From Nitrospinota bacterium (GTDB taxonomy: Bacteria; Nitrospinota; Nitrospinia; Nitrospinales; JACRGP01), in NCBI GenBank assembly GCA_016207065.1, contig JACQQK010000174.1, forward strand, positions 1 to 41,703: 41,703 bases of DNA, in the 5' to 3' direction. Below, one piece after another: positions 1 to 8,786 of the stretch (position 1 is its first letter; every line of letters starts with the position of its first letter). Below the pieces are notes generated by a model that searched no databases, was not told the origin of the DNA, and saw only the letters and a program-made list of their open reading frames with translations. A program made the translations under genes and the position numbers.

Positions 1-371
1 TACGCCCCCTGGCGGATTTCGCATTCCTCGCCGATGACGGCCGGCCCCTTGACGATGGCCGTGGGCTCCAATACCGTGCCCTTGCCTATGTAAATGCCCA
101 GCATCTCGAAATAGACCGGCGAACGGATCTCCATCCATTCCTTGACGACGATCCCGCGCACCCTCTTCCTCGGGTCGCTGGTCGCCAGCTCCTGGGAGGA
201 AATCCCCGCCAGGGAAGCCACCCATTTGGCCGCCGGGGTCGTCTTGTCGAGGACCCGCTCCATGATCTCGTGCAAGCGCCGGATGGGGTCCCAGACGAAC
301 TCGATGCCGTCAAAAATCTCCTTGTGGGCAAAGGCGTCCAGATGGTTGAAAAATTGGCTGAGGTCTTTCAT
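1..371 (-). CDS. Left-handed beta-helix (hexapeptide) sugar-nucleotide acyl/nucleotidyltransferase-like protein, C-terminus truncated by window edge
   Basis: Own translation of the reverse strand from ATG at 371: MKDLSQFFNHLDAFAHKEIFDGIEFVWDPIRRLHEIMERVLDKTTPAAKWVASLAGISSQELATSDPRKRVRGIVVKEWMEIRSPVYFEMLGIYIGKGTVLEPTAIVKGPAVIGEECEIRQGAY; hexapeptide-type end. Not in the ORF track because it is open at the edge. Confidence 0.75.
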   Translation of the reverse strand, partial: MKDLSQFFNHLDAFAHKEIFDGIEFVWDPIRRLHEIMERVLDKTTPAAKWVASLAGISSQELATSDPRKRVRGIVVKEWMEIRSPVYFEMLGIYIGKGTVLEPTAIVKGPAVIGEECEIRQGA

Positions 372-410
372 AAAGGACCGGCGAAAAGTTTAACGGGGCG
401 CTGAAAAAGT

Positions 411-463
411 GTGGTTGCCCAATTTATTGGGCTCTTGGAGCGCCTGATGAATCAGGCAACTAC
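411..463 (+). repeat. Double-hairpin interspersed repeat, copy 1 (GTGGTTGCCCAATTTATTGGGC...GCCTGATGAATCAGGCAACTAC)
   Basis: Outer inverted arms GTGGTTGCC/GGCAACTAC enclosing two small palindromes; also at 10630-10682 and 29285-29336. Confidence 0.9.
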
Positions 464-480
464 AATTCGTGGAGATACCC

Positions 481-2862
481 TTACGGTTTTTTGCCGTCAT
501 CCCGGCGCCTGCGCCGGAGCGGGAATCGCGTTTCGGCGATCGCGTCAGCGTCATCGCCGTGTTGGATCCAGCGTTCACGCTGGCGGGATTTCCCGGGCGG
601 CAGGGGGTTGCTCTCGATATACCACTTGCCCCTCGGGCTCAATCGGTAACCCTCCGGGAACAGGCGGATCAAGTCCTGTTTAGTCATCTCATTCAAAAGC
701 CGGGTCCGTTCCGCCGGGTTCAGGTCAATCTCCCCCTCGGACCGGGGCTTGCCCGCCACCTGGCTCAGGACTTCCAGTTCCAGCTTGTAAAAATGGTTCG
801 CCTCGTCTTTCAGGGAGGTCAGGAGGATGCGTACGGCCCGTTCGCCGACGGCCCGCAGTTTCGCGGCGTCCGTCCGGGCGCCGCGCAGGTTGATCCCGAT
901 CTTGTTCTCTGTCCCGGAGTTGCGGACGAATATTCCCGCCGGCGAGGACCGGGGCCTGCCTCTCCCGCGCCCCGGTTTCAGGGCCAGGTACAACATGTCC
1001 GGCTCCTCCGGAAACGCCAGCGTCTTCACATCATATCCCAGTTTCCTGCCTTCGTCGAGTAGGGTTCTCTTGACCCGGTTCCAGATTTTGGAGCCTTTGT
1101 GAAAAAGCGGTTTCTTCACATAATAGACGTATAAGGTCTGCTTGAACCCCGGCTTGAAGGGTTTCTCTAAAAAGGCAAAGCGGGCGCGCGGGGATTTTTT
1201 CGCCAACAGGAACTGGGAGGCGGCGAACGTGTTCAACGCGCTTTTCACGCCATTGCCGAAAAAAACGGGCGTCCCGCCGAGCCTGCCGAGAGTGATGTTA
1301 TGTCCCGTCTCCTCGCTCCCCACGGCGAAGGGTATCCGGTCGAGTTCCATTGCCGCCTTGCCCTTTTCCAGTTCCTCGAACCGGCGGACGTCGGAAATGC
1401 CCAACTGCCGCGTCCCGGCGATCAAGGAGGCGATGCGCGAGAGGATCCACTTGTCCCCGACGGGCGAAAGGACGAACTTGAATCCCAGTTCGGCGGCGGC
1501 CTTCCCCGCGTTGAGATCGCTCTCCACGGTGTTGATGTAGGCCGCGCCCCGGTAGCGTTTGGGGTCGCGTTCCATGAGGTATTTCCCCTGCAGGAACGCG
1601 GTCTCGTCGCCGCCGAGGACGATCAGCGCGTCGCGGAACGGGTCGTAGTCCAGGCGGTAAAAACGGTCGCCGTCCGCGTCGAATACGGCGCCGGACACGG
1701 TCCGCTTGCCGGCGAGGATTTCCATTTTGTATTTGCGCCCCAGTTCGAACAGTTTCACGATGGCCTTGTGGCGGCGGAACGGGCCGGAATCGCGCTCGAT
1801 CGCCTTGGCGGAAATCGTCTTGTGCCCTTCCAAATCGGCCACGCCGCTGTACAGGTTGACGTCGCCGTCCAATTTGGCGTTGACCTCGACCACTTCCTCG
1901 AACCCGGCGCGGCGAAATATGTCGGCGGCAATGCCGGACAACGACCCATTGGCCGGGTCGACGATCAGCGTAACGCCGCGGGCAAATCCCCCCACCCCCC
2001 CTTTATCAAAGGGGGGCGATGCGACGATGACGCGGAGCGATCGCCGAAATGCGAATCCCCCCGGCCCCCTTTGCAAGGGGGAGCCGCATCCCGCCTCGGC
2101 GTCAGCGCGAGGCGGCGTTGCCCCCGGGGGGAGCCAGGAGTTTGCCGGGTCCAGCGAGAACCGCGCGAACAAATCGAGCGCGTCGTCCCGGCAGTCCACG
2201 ACCTCCCCCGTTTCCGGCAAGTCCTTCAACGACCGGTAATCGAGGGCCAGGACCGCCCGGGTCAACTCGACGTCGTTTTGCGGCAGGAGCTTCATGCCGC
2301 GATAGGAGTGAAATATCTTGATGCCGTTCTGGTCGCGCGGGTTGTGCGACGCGGTGACCATGAAACCCGCGCGCGCGTTTTTATGCGTCATGTACAAGGG
2401 GACCAGCGGCGTGGGGACGACGCCGAGGCGGAGGACGTTCATCCCCGCCTTGCGCGCGCCGCGCACGACGGCGGAATTGAAAACGCCCCGCGTGTCCCGC
2501 GGGTCCCACCCCACCACGACCAAGCCAGGCTTGGAGCTAACGCCGCCTCCCGCTTGCGCGGAGGCGGATTCCTCGGCGGCCGCGTCAGCGTTGCCGCGGC
2601 GTTGCCCCCGGGCGCTTGCCCGGCCGGCGGCAAGCTGGCGGGAATAAGCGTAGGCGTAGAGTTCCATGAACTCTTCGGTGATGAAGCCCCGCTCCAGGAA
2701 CGCTTCCCGCGGCGAGAGGCCCGCCAGTTCCGGAGCGGACGCGGGTTTCACCTCGCGCCGGATGCCGTCCGTCCCCTGCAGGCGGAACCCGGGCGTCTCT
2801 GATATTTTCGAAGGATTGGGCATGTTCGCGGAAAACGTTTTGGGCGGGATTTTATCACACAA
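481..2862 (-). CDS. Phosphomannomutase/phosphoglucomutase family protein with two internal repeat-derived insertions and a repeat-derived C-terminus
   Basis: 793-aa ORF with mutase motifs (FMVTASHNPRDQNGIK, FDADGDRFYRLD, GSEETGHN, VRNSGTENK). Confidence 0.85.
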   Translation of the reverse strand: MCDKIPPKTFSANMPNPSKISETPGFRLQGTDGIRREVKPASAPELAGLSPREAFLERGFITEEFMELYAYAYSRQLAAGRASARGQRRGNADAAAEESASAQAGGGVSSKPGLVVVGWDPRDTRGVFNSAVVRGARKAGMNVLRLGVVPTPLVPLYMTHKNARAGFMVTASHNPRDQNGIKIFHSYRGMKLLPQNDVELTRAVLALDYRSLKDLPETGEVVDCRDDALDLFARFSLDPANSWLPPGATPPRADAEAGCGSPLQRGPGGFAFRRSLRVIVASPPFDKGGVGGFARGVTLIVDPANGSLSGIAADIFRRAGFEEVVEVNAKLDGDVNLYSGVADLEGHKTISAKAIERDSGPFRRHKAIVKLFELGRKYKMEILAGKRTVSGAVFDADGDRFYRLDYDPFRDALIVLGGDETAFLQGKYLMERDPKRYRGAAYINTVESDLNAGKAAAELGFKFVLSPVGDKWILSRIASLIAGTRQLGISDVRRFEELEKGKAAMELDRIPFAVGSEETGHNITLGRLGGTPVFFGNGVKSALNTFAASQFLLAKKSPRARFAFLEKPFKPGFKQTLYVYYVKKPLFHKGSKIWNRVKRTLLDEGRKLGYDVKTLAFPEEPDMLYLALKPGRGRGRPRSSPAGIFVRNSGTENKIGINLRGARTDAAKLRAVGERAVRILLTSLKDEANHFYKLELEVLSQVAGKPRSEGEIDLNPAERTRLLNEMTKQDLIRLFPEGYRLSPRGKWYIESNPLPPGKSRQRERWIQHGDDADAIAETRFPLRRRRRDDGKKP
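491..589. repeat. Palindromic mosaic element at the 3' end of the mutase ORF
   Basis: GTCATCCCGGCGCCTGCGCCGGAGCGGGAATCGCGTTTCGGCGATCGCGTCAGCGTCATCGCCG...TTGGATCCAGCGTTCACGCTGG; shares modules with 3262-3414 and 39373-39503. Confidence 0.75.
1980..2135. repeat. Palindromic mosaic element inside the mutase CDS (insertion A)
   Basis: AATCCCCCCACCCCCCCTTTATCAAAGGGGGG and GAATCCCCCCGGCCCCCTTTGCAAGGGGG followed by GCCTCGGCGTCAGCGCGAGGCGGCGTTGCCCCCGGGGGG; same modules as intergenic copies. Confidence 0.85.
2539..2632. repeat. Palindromic mosaic element inside the mutase CDS (insertion B)
   Basis: ACGCCGCCTCCCGCTTGCGCGGAGGCGG...GCGTTGCCCCCGGGCGCTTGCCCGGCC; same modules at 3290, 8465, 23161 and 41461. 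Confidence 0.85.
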
Positions 2863-2997
2863 AAGGGGGATTTGAAATCCGGCGGAAATCGAGGCCGCGC
2901 CGGTTTTTGTGGATTTTGCGCCGGAGGGTGGGGTAAACTTCTTGGCGGAATCGATTCAGGCCTGAATTGGCAGGCCCGCTTTTGGAGCTATCGCCGA

Positions 2998-3264
2998 ATG
3001 GCTTATGTTTCGCAAGTAAAAAAAGAATCGGTGGAAGTCATCATCCGGACTCCCATCGAAAAAATCGAGGGCGCCGTCTATAAACTGAAAAGCGAGCGGC
3101 TCCTGGATTTGTTGAACAAGCCGACCGAGGGCTTTCTCCCCGTGTCCAACGCCAAGGTGTTCAGCATCGAGTCGGGCAAACTGCTGTTCGAGGCGCGGTT
3201 CCTGGCGGTCAATAAAACCCATATCGTCCACCTCGTCGATAACTACACCCTTCCGGAAGTCTGA
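2998..3264 (+). CDS. Conserved hypothetical protein (88 aa)
   Basis: MAYVSQVKKESVEVIIRTPIEKIEGAVYKLKSERLLDLLNKPTEGFLPVSNAKVFSIESGKLLFEARFLAVNKTHIVHLVDNYTLPEV; internal start preferred over 2872. TGA stop lies in the terminal repeat of the 3262-3414 element. Confidence 0.65.
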   Translation: MAYVSQVKKESVEVIIRTPIEKIEGAVYKLKSERLLDLLNKPTEGFLPVSNAKVFSIESGKLLFEARFLAVNKTHIVHLVDNYTLPEV

Positions 3265-3414
3265 CCACTCGCCAGCGTGAACGCTGGATCCAACGCCGCC
3301 TCCCGCTTGCGCGGAGGCGGGATGCGGCCCCCCCTTGCAAAGGGGGCCGGGGGGATTCGCATTTCGGCGACCGCGCCAGCGTCATCGCCGCATTGCCCCC
3401 ACGGCGAGTGGTCA
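3262..3414. repeat. 153-bp MITE-like element with perfect 12-bp terminal inverted repeats
   Basis: TGACCACTCGCC (3262-3273) and GGCGAGTGGTCA (3403-3414); interior contains the CCAGCGTGAACGCTGG, GCCTCCCGCTTGCGCGGAGGC and CCCCCCTTGCAAAGGGGG palindromes. Confidence 0.85.
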
Positions 3415-3777
3415 AAAACGGATCCCCGCCTTTTTCATCCACTCCCGTTCGTCAAACCGGGCGCGCGCGTATTCCTCGAACCGGACTTGGTTCGGGGTCA
3501 TCGGTTTCCCGTCGATGCATTGTCTCTTCTCCGGCGGAGCGCCTTGGACGTTTTCCCGCGGGACCGGTCCCGCCGGGCCTTCGCGGCCCATCGCCATCAT
3601 GTCGATCAGCTTGTTCACGTCCAGGACCAAGCTGTATTCGGAAACTTCGTTCAGAAGGCCCAGTCCCTTGATATTCATGAGGGCGATTTTAACCCGGCTG
3701 GAATCAAGGATGGCCTTGTTGATCTCCGCCCACAAATGCTCCACCAACTTCCTCCTGACTTCTTCCTGGTTTTCCAT
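3412..3777 (-). CDS. Hypothetical protein (121 aa)
   Basis: MENQEEVRRKLVEHLWAEINKAILDSSRVKIALMNIKGLGLLNEVSEYSLVLDVNKLID...; coherent composition, convergent with the 2998-3264 gene. Confidence 0.6.
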   Translation of the reverse strand: MENQEEVRRKLVEHLWAEINKAILDSSRVKIALMNIKGLGLLNEVSEYSLVLDVNKLIDMMAMGREGPAGPVPRENVQGAPPEKRQCIDGKPMTPNQVRFEEYARARFDEREWMKKAGIRF

Positions 3778-3982
3778 GGTTCGACTCCCGGTCCGTTAGG
3801 TTGCGTCGCAACGCAACTTTCTTCCGCGCCGCGACCTCGCATGGGATCAGCATAAAAGATCAGGGTTGCGATCAAGTCAAGCTATTGTCACGATCGTGAA
3901 AATCATCTATAAGAAAAACACGGATGGGGAGCCCGTTTTACAGGACGGGAGGAGAGACTAGCGAGGAGGTTGCCGCAATGAA

Positions 3983-4210
3983 TCAATGAAACTGCTTTTT
4001 GAGGATGTCCACGGGACTCTTGTACTTGTCGCAGGCGATCACGGCGTTTTCCGGATCGAGCTTGACGTCATTGAGACCCGTGCCCTTGCTGAACAACGGC
4101 GTGGCCTTGCAAGCGGGATATTCGAGCGAACAGAAATCGCACATGTTCAAGGTGGTGTATTTTTTTTCTTTCACAGCCCGTTTCCCCGTTTTGGTTTTCT
4201 TTGTCGCCAT
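3983..4210 (-). CDS. Small cysteine-containing hypothetical protein (75 aa)
   Basis: MATKKTKTGKRAVKEKKYTTLNMCDFCSLEYPACKATPLFSKG...; CxxC-x5-C arrangement with a further Cys. Confidence 0.6.
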   Translation of the reverse strand: MATKKTKTGKRAVKEKKYTTLNMCDFCSLEYPACKATPLFSKGTGLNDVKLDPENAVIACDKYKSPVDILKKQFH

Positions 4211-4333
4211 CGCAACTGCTTGAAATCTCGCGGGTTCTTTCGTACGTCATGCTGATTTTAAGGACATTTTATCAATTTGCAACCAAAATCTTCACGCTTT
4301 ACCTAAAATCGAACTCAAGCAAGGGGCGGGCGT

Positions 4334-6415
4334 TTAGGGTTGCGGCGGCATCATCATGGGTAAAAACTGTTCCATGGGCCGCCCGTTCACCGCAACCTTG
4401 CCTTTTTTGACGAGCAGTTCGATTTTATACTGGTCCCCCTCTTTCAGGAGATAACCTTCGCGCGCCCATTGGTCGAGGAAGTCGTCCCCTTTCGCGCGGC
4501 CGCTTTTGGGCGCCGGGGATTTCGCCGGCGCTTCAAGGCCCATGCCGGCGGGGACCAGGTCGCGGAGGATCTGTCCCGGGACCGTAAAATTCGCCGACAG
4601 GTCCAGGGCCTCGAAAATCATGAGGGGATTTTTGCCCAGGTCGGCGGAACTCCCGTCGATCGCCGCCTTGGCATGGCCAACCAGTTCTCCTTTGGGAGTC
4701 TTCAAACTGAGTTGGACGATTTCAAGTTCCGGGACCTTTTTCGCCAACTCGCCAAACAGTTCCAGCGCTTGCTGGGACGGATCTCCCTGAGAGGCTGGAT
4801 CGTCCTGCCGGACTCCCTGGCCGAGTTTGCGGATTTTAAGGAGCGTGGCGGCGTCGAGGTTGCGGGCCGAGACCTTCACGATACCCGGCCCGAAGACGTC
4901 TTCCCCCGCCTTGATTTCCTCGGCCTGGAGGCTTGCCGAAACGTTGATATTGTCATTCGGCGCCGCATGGGTGGAGGTGAAGAATTTTATCTGCCGCAAC
5001 AGCGCTCCCGGCTGACCGGGGCCCTCGGCCTTGACCTGGTCCACGACCGCGGAAAAATCGCCCAGGGGTAACCGGGCGGGACCGCCGCCGCGCGAATTCA
5101 GGTTCACGGCGATTTTGTTCAAGGAGACCTTCTCTTCGCCGAAATGGACGACGAGCGGTTTCGAGTTGAACGTTCCGCGCAGTTCGCCGAGGTCTCCCGA
5201 AAACGTCGCGTTCCCCTCCATTCCCAGCCAGTTCACGCCGCTCAAGTCCCCGGACTGGCTTTGATAGGGTTTAACGGAAACCTGGATTTCCCCGTCGCCG
5301 GAGAGCGGGACGGTCTGCGTCGCCTCGGCGCGGAGAGGTTTTTCCGTCTTCAAATTTTGCAGGGTGAGATTGGCGGACGAAATAATCCGGGCCTGGAAAA
5401 ACTCGCCCCCCGCGTTTCCGGCGAGCCAGTCCTCCAGGGAAACCGGCCCGTGGACGATCCGGCTGGAAACGTCGAAGGCGGGCGAAAAAGGCAGGTCGGG
5501 AGCCCGGACGACGTACTCGGCGGTCGATTCCAACCAGCCGCGCGCGTAGTTTTTGACCGTCACCTGGACGTTTTTCCGCGACAACCCGGCGACGAAATCG
5601 TTGAATGTCGTCTCCGCCTGTCCGCCGAACCAGTAGGGAAGACCCGCCCCGGTCCCAAGCAAAAGGACCAGCAGGATCCCCAAGGCGAGGCCCGAAGCGC
5701 GGGGTTGGGTCTTGGCGGTCGGCGGGGAGACGGCGCGTTCGGCCGCGTATGAAGAGACGTAGTCCGTTTCTTCATACGGCGCCGTAGCTTCCTCTTCCGG
5801 TCCTTGTTCGGAAGTCTCTTTCCGCTTCTTTCCGAAACTGAAGAACGGTTTACGTTCGGAGGGTTCGGCGGGAGTTTCAGCCTCCTCCGGAGGCGGAGCC
5901 GGGGACCTTTTTAAAAAACCGAACAGCGGCTTTTTAGCCGGAGTTTCTGGAGCCGTCTCGCCAGGTCCTTCCTCGATTTCTTCCTTTTCTTCCCTCGGTT
6001 TCCGTCCAAAACTAAAGAACGGCTTGCGCCCGGCGGGTTCGGCGGGAGTTACCGCCTCTTCCGGTTGCGGAGTCAGGGGCCTCTTTAAAAAACCGAACAG
6101 CGATTTAGGGGCGGCGGGTCCGGCGGGCGGGGACAGTTCCTCTCTCGCGGGCCGCGGTTTCGCGGCCACCGCCTGCCCCGGCTCGACAAGGGCCAGTTCG
6201 ACGTCGAAGCCGAGAGTTTTCAGGTACTGGCGGGCCGGGTTTCCTTGCCGGTCCGGTATGGACCGCTCGAATTGCCAGGGGCGGCCTTCCTCGACTATGC
6301 CGTGCAGGACCGTCAGCGCGCGTTCGCGCCGCATGCGGAAAAGTTTGGCGAACCGGTCCGCGACCTCGGAAAGATTGTTTCCCGACCAACCATGGATTTT
6401 GACGCGATAGCTCAT
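4334..6415 (-). CDS. YdgA/DUF945-like membrane protein with N-terminal small domain and duplicated K-LFGFLKR linker
   Basis: 693 aa; LALGILLVLLLGTGAGLPYWFGGQAETTFNDFVAGL followed by a long DUF945-like ectodomain; linker contains two ~57-aa repeats. Confidence 0.65.
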   Translation of the reverse strand: MSYRVKIHGWSGNNLSEVADRFAKLFRMRRERALTVLHGIVEEGRPWQFERSIPDRQGNPARQYLKTLGFDVELALVEPGQAVAAKPRPAREELSPPAGPAAPKSLFGFLKRPLTPQPEEAVTPAEPAGRKPFFSFGRKPREEKEEIEEGPGETAPETPAKKPLFGFLKRSPAPPPEEAETPAEPSERKPFFSFGKKRKETSEQGPEEEATAPYEETDYVSSYAAERAVSPPTAKTQPRASGLALGILLVLLLGTGAGLPYWFGGQAETTFNDFVAGLSRKNVQVTVKNYARGWLESTAEYVVRAPDLPFSPAFDVSSRIVHGPVSLEDWLAGNAGGEFFQARIISSANLTLQNLKTEKPLRAEATQTVPLSGDGEIQVSVKPYQSQSGDLSGVNWLGMEGNATFSGDLGELRGTFNSKPLVVHFGEEKVSLNKIAVNLNSRGGGPARLPLGDFSAVVDQVKAEGPGQPGALLRQIKFFTSTHAAPNDNINVSASLQAEEIKAGEDVFGPGIVKVSARNLDAATLLKIRKLGQGVRQDDPASQGDPSQQALELFGELAKKVPELEIVQLSLKTPKGELVGHAKAAIDGSSADLGKNPLMIFEALDLSANFTVPGQILRDLVPAGMGLEAPAKSPAPKSGRAKGDDFLDQWAREGYLLKEGDQYKIELLVKKGKVAVNGRPMEQFLPMMMPPQP

Positions 6416-7293
6416 ACGGCCGCGCGCCGGGTTTGGGAGGGATGTCTGCTTTTCGTCAGCTCGAAATTCAAGGCATATTCCCTATCGATGACCGAAATTT
6501 TTCCATGCCCTGGCGGGTCGTCTTGCTCCCGGTACAGCCAGGCGTAGCGGGACTCGTCCAGGGGCATGGGGACAAGTTCCGCAAAGCGCGATTGTAATGG
6601 GTTTCGGCCCAAAAGCGCAAGGGCGGATTCGTCCACGCCGAATTCGCCCGCCACTTTTTCCAGGGCTTGCAGGGGCGGGTCGCCCTCGCCCATCCCTTCC
6701 CGGACGGCGAGTTCGATCCGCCGGTTCCGTTCCATCAGGCGCGCGTGGGGGTAATCGGGCCGGGACAACAGCATGAAGTCCAACGCCGGCCAGTAGTTGT
6801 TGATGAAGTCGTCGAAGTTCACCTCGACGCCTTTGCTCAGGTTGATGTCCCGGGCGCCTTGCGGGGAGGTCTTCAATAGTTCGTTGTAAACGGAAACGAT
6901 GTTGCGCGCCGCGTCGTAAAGGACCGTCCAGTGGCAGGCGTTCGGGGTTTCCTGGGTGCGGAAGGAATCCATGGCCTTGATCGAGACCACCAGCAGGCAG
7001 TGCATGTCTTCCATCCCGAGGAAGGACGCGGTCCAGGGAAACCGCCCGGCGTACCAGGCATCGACGTCCGCCGGGTAGTCCTGGCGGTTGGAGTCCGCCG
7101 GCGGCCGGAACCCGTTGTCCGCGTACCTCAATATGTCGTCCAGTTCCTTGTACGCCAGGTCGAGCCCCGCCCGCGCGATGGTGTACGGGAACAACCGGCG
7201 TTGATATTCCATGTATTCCTTCAGGCCGGGGTCGCGGTCCTCCCGCGAATGGACGTGGTCCCTTTTAGTTATATCTTTCGCGAACAGCAACAT
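6412..7293 (-). CDS. Hypothetical protein (start at 7293 preferred over 7422)
   Basis: MLLFAKDITKRDHVHSREDRDPGLKEYMEYQRRLFPYTIARAGLDLAYKELDDILRYAD...; the upstream extension MPSFRRTPESSGFN... is encoded by an interspersed repeat. Confidence 0.6.
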   Translation of the reverse strand: MLLFAKDITKRDHVHSREDRDPGLKEYMEYQRRLFPYTIARAGLDLAYKELDDILRYADNGFRPPADSNRQDYPADVDAWYAGRFPWTASFLGMEDMHCLLVVSIKAMDSFRTQETPNACHWTVLYDAARNIVSVYNELLKTSPQGARDINLSKGVEVNFDDFINNYWPALDFMLLSRPDYPHARLMERNRRIELAVREGMGEGDPPLQALEKVAGEFGVDESALALLGRNPLQSRFAELVPMPLDESRYAWLYREQDDPPGHGKISVIDREYALNFELTKSRHPSQTRRAAV

Positions 7294-7349
7294 TTCCGTG
7301 TCGTCCTTCCGTAGGATGCCGAAAAAGCCCCTTTTTGCCTCAAAAGGGT

Positions 7350-7421
7350 CATCCCGGCGCCCGCCGGGATCCAGAAAGCTATTGAAACCGCTGGATTCCG
7401 GCGTTCGCCGGAATGACGGCA
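7350..7421. repeat. Interspersed palindromic repeat (CCGTCATTCCGGCGAACGCCGGAATCCAG type), paired copies
   Basis: CATCCCGGCGCCCGCCGGGATCCAG...CTGGATTCCGGCGTTCGCCGGAATGACGG. Confidence 0.85.
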
Positions 7422-7456
7422 TAAAATATATCGTCCAGACCGCGGCGGTCCGCGGC

Positions 7457-7909
7457 TCAGGACGTTTTCGCGGTCTCCTTGTGGAGCTTGTCGACTTCCT
7501 CGGAAAGCCTGACGAAAGCGCGCAGGATATCGGTGGCGGTGATGATCCCGACGAGTTTCTCGGCGCTGACGACGGGGAGACAGCCGATCTTTTTCTTGGC
7601 CATGATCGCCGCCGCGTCCGCGGCCTTCTCCTCGGGACCGATGGTCGTCAACCCCCGCCGCATTAGGGTCTTCACCTTGCGCGACGGGAGCGTGAACGAC
7701 GATAGATCGTTCTTCCCCGGTTTTTTCGGCCGCCAGGGGCCCAGGACTTTTTTCAAGTCCCGGTCGGAAACGACCCCCACCACCTTGCCGTTTTCCACCA
7801 CGGGAAGATGGCGGATGGACTCGAAATTAAACAGGAAAAAAACCCGGTCCACCATGTCGTCGGGCGTAACGGTAAAAACCTTGACGCTCATCAGCTCCTT
7901 GACCCTCAT
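7457..7909 (-). CDS. CBS-domain protein
   Basis: 150 aa, paired CBS motifs: MRVKELMSVKVFTVTPDDMV...RHLPVVENGKVVGVVSDRDL...MAKKKIGCLPVVSAEKLVGIITATDIL. Confidence 0.9.
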   Translation of the reverse strand: MRVKELMSVKVFTVTPDDMVDRVFFLFNFESIRHLPVVENGKVVGVVSDRDLKKVLGPWRPKKPGKNDLSSFTLPSRKVKTLMRRGLTTIGPEEKAADAAAIMAKKKIGCLPVVSAEKLVGIITATDILRAFVRLSEEVDKLHKETAKTS

Positions 7910-7935
7910 GTCGCTCTCCCCCGCGTTAAGATCGG

Positions 7936-8370
7936 TTACAACGGTTTGAACTTTTGGGAAATCATGTTCAGGATATTTTTTTTGTCCTCGTCGCTCATGT
8001 TTTCCGCCAGTTTGCGGATTTCGGCGATCTGCTCGGGCGTCATTTTGGCCATCAGTTCGCCGACATGTCCCGGCAAGGCGTCCAAACCGGCGGCGCCCGG
8101 CTCCCCCGAAACGCTATCGGGGCCGGAGCTCTCGCTGACCGGCTCGGGTTTGTCCCCGGAACGGAACTCGATGAAATCCCCCTTGATCTTGCCGACGATG
8201 TCCTCGCGCGCCAAATTCTCCAGGACCTGGGACAGCGAAGCGTTGTTGCGTTTGCAACTGTCGTAGACGGGTCGGAACGGAAGCCTGACGATTTTGCCGG
8301 GAAACCCGTTTTTCAAAATGGAATGCTTGATGCTGTCCTCAACCTGCATGGAGCCCATGTGCCAATGCAA
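7936..8370 (-). CDS. Hypothetical protein (144 aa)
   Basis: ORF MHWHMGSMQVEDSIKHSILKNGFPGKIVRLPFRPVYDSCKRNNASLSQVLENLAREDIVGKIKGDFIEF... Confidence 0.55.
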   Translation of the reverse strand: MHWHMGSMQVEDSIKHSILKNGFPGKIVRLPFRPVYDSCKRNNASLSQVLENLAREDIVGKIKGDFIEFRSGDKPEPVSESSGPDSVSGEPGAAGLDALPGHVGELMAKMTPEQIAEIRKLAENMSDEDKKNILNMISQKFKPL

Positions 8371-8457
8371 TGCCGCGCATCGGGAAGGAAGAAAGTATTG
8401 ATTTTTATTCTATTACAATACGGCCAAAAGGCCATGAAAAAAATGCCCCGGAGCGGG

Positions 8458-8520
8458 ATGGCCCAGGCGGCGTTGCCTCCGGGCGCTTGCCCGGCGCCGC
8501 GCGCTGACGCCGAGGCGAAG
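8458..8520. repeat. Mosaic palindromic element (intergenic)
   Basis: GGCGGCGTTGCCTCCGGGCGCTTGCCCGGCGCCGCGCGCTGACGCCGAGGC; shares modules with 2539-2632 and 23161-23230. Confidence 0.75.
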
Positions 8521-8681
8521 GAAATAAGAATTGATTTTGGCCCGGTTGTGTTCTACGATTCATGGTTTTCCATGGAAGAGCTAATGTTTTCGTTTTTCCG
8601 CGAGACCGGCTTGCGGACATGGCTTTTGCCGGGCCTGTCTAATAGCGGGCGCTGAAAAAATCCCTTTTGTGCCCAAAAAAC

Positions 8682-8709
8682 GTCATGCCCGCGAAAGCGG
8701 GCATGACGA
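8682..8709. repeat. Interspersed hairpin CGTCATGCCCGCGAAAGCGGGCATGACG
   Basis: Near-perfect palindrome, intergenic upstream of oadA. Confidence 0.8.
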
Positions 8710-8786
8710 CAAAAGACTAAAAAGTGGTTTTTCGGCAACCTGCTGGCGTTACGATCAAAAACGGCAAATAAATTCAAAGGATTTGT

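Noticed and set aside
1300-2802. 500-aa plus-strand ORF
   Set aside because: Antisense to the phosphohexomutase gene, which has clear catalytic motifs.
3896-3961. Tiny ORF GTGAAAATCATC...GACTAG (VKIIYKKNTDGEPVLQDGRRD)
   Set aside because: Only ~21 codons, GTG start, no clear ribosome-binding site; may be a chance ORF or gene remnant.
7294-7422. N-terminal extension MPSFRRTPESSGFN... of the 6412-7422 ORF
   Set aside because: Encoded by the common CCGGAATCCAG/CGCCGGAATGACGG interspersed repeat; the internal ATG at 7293 is a better start.
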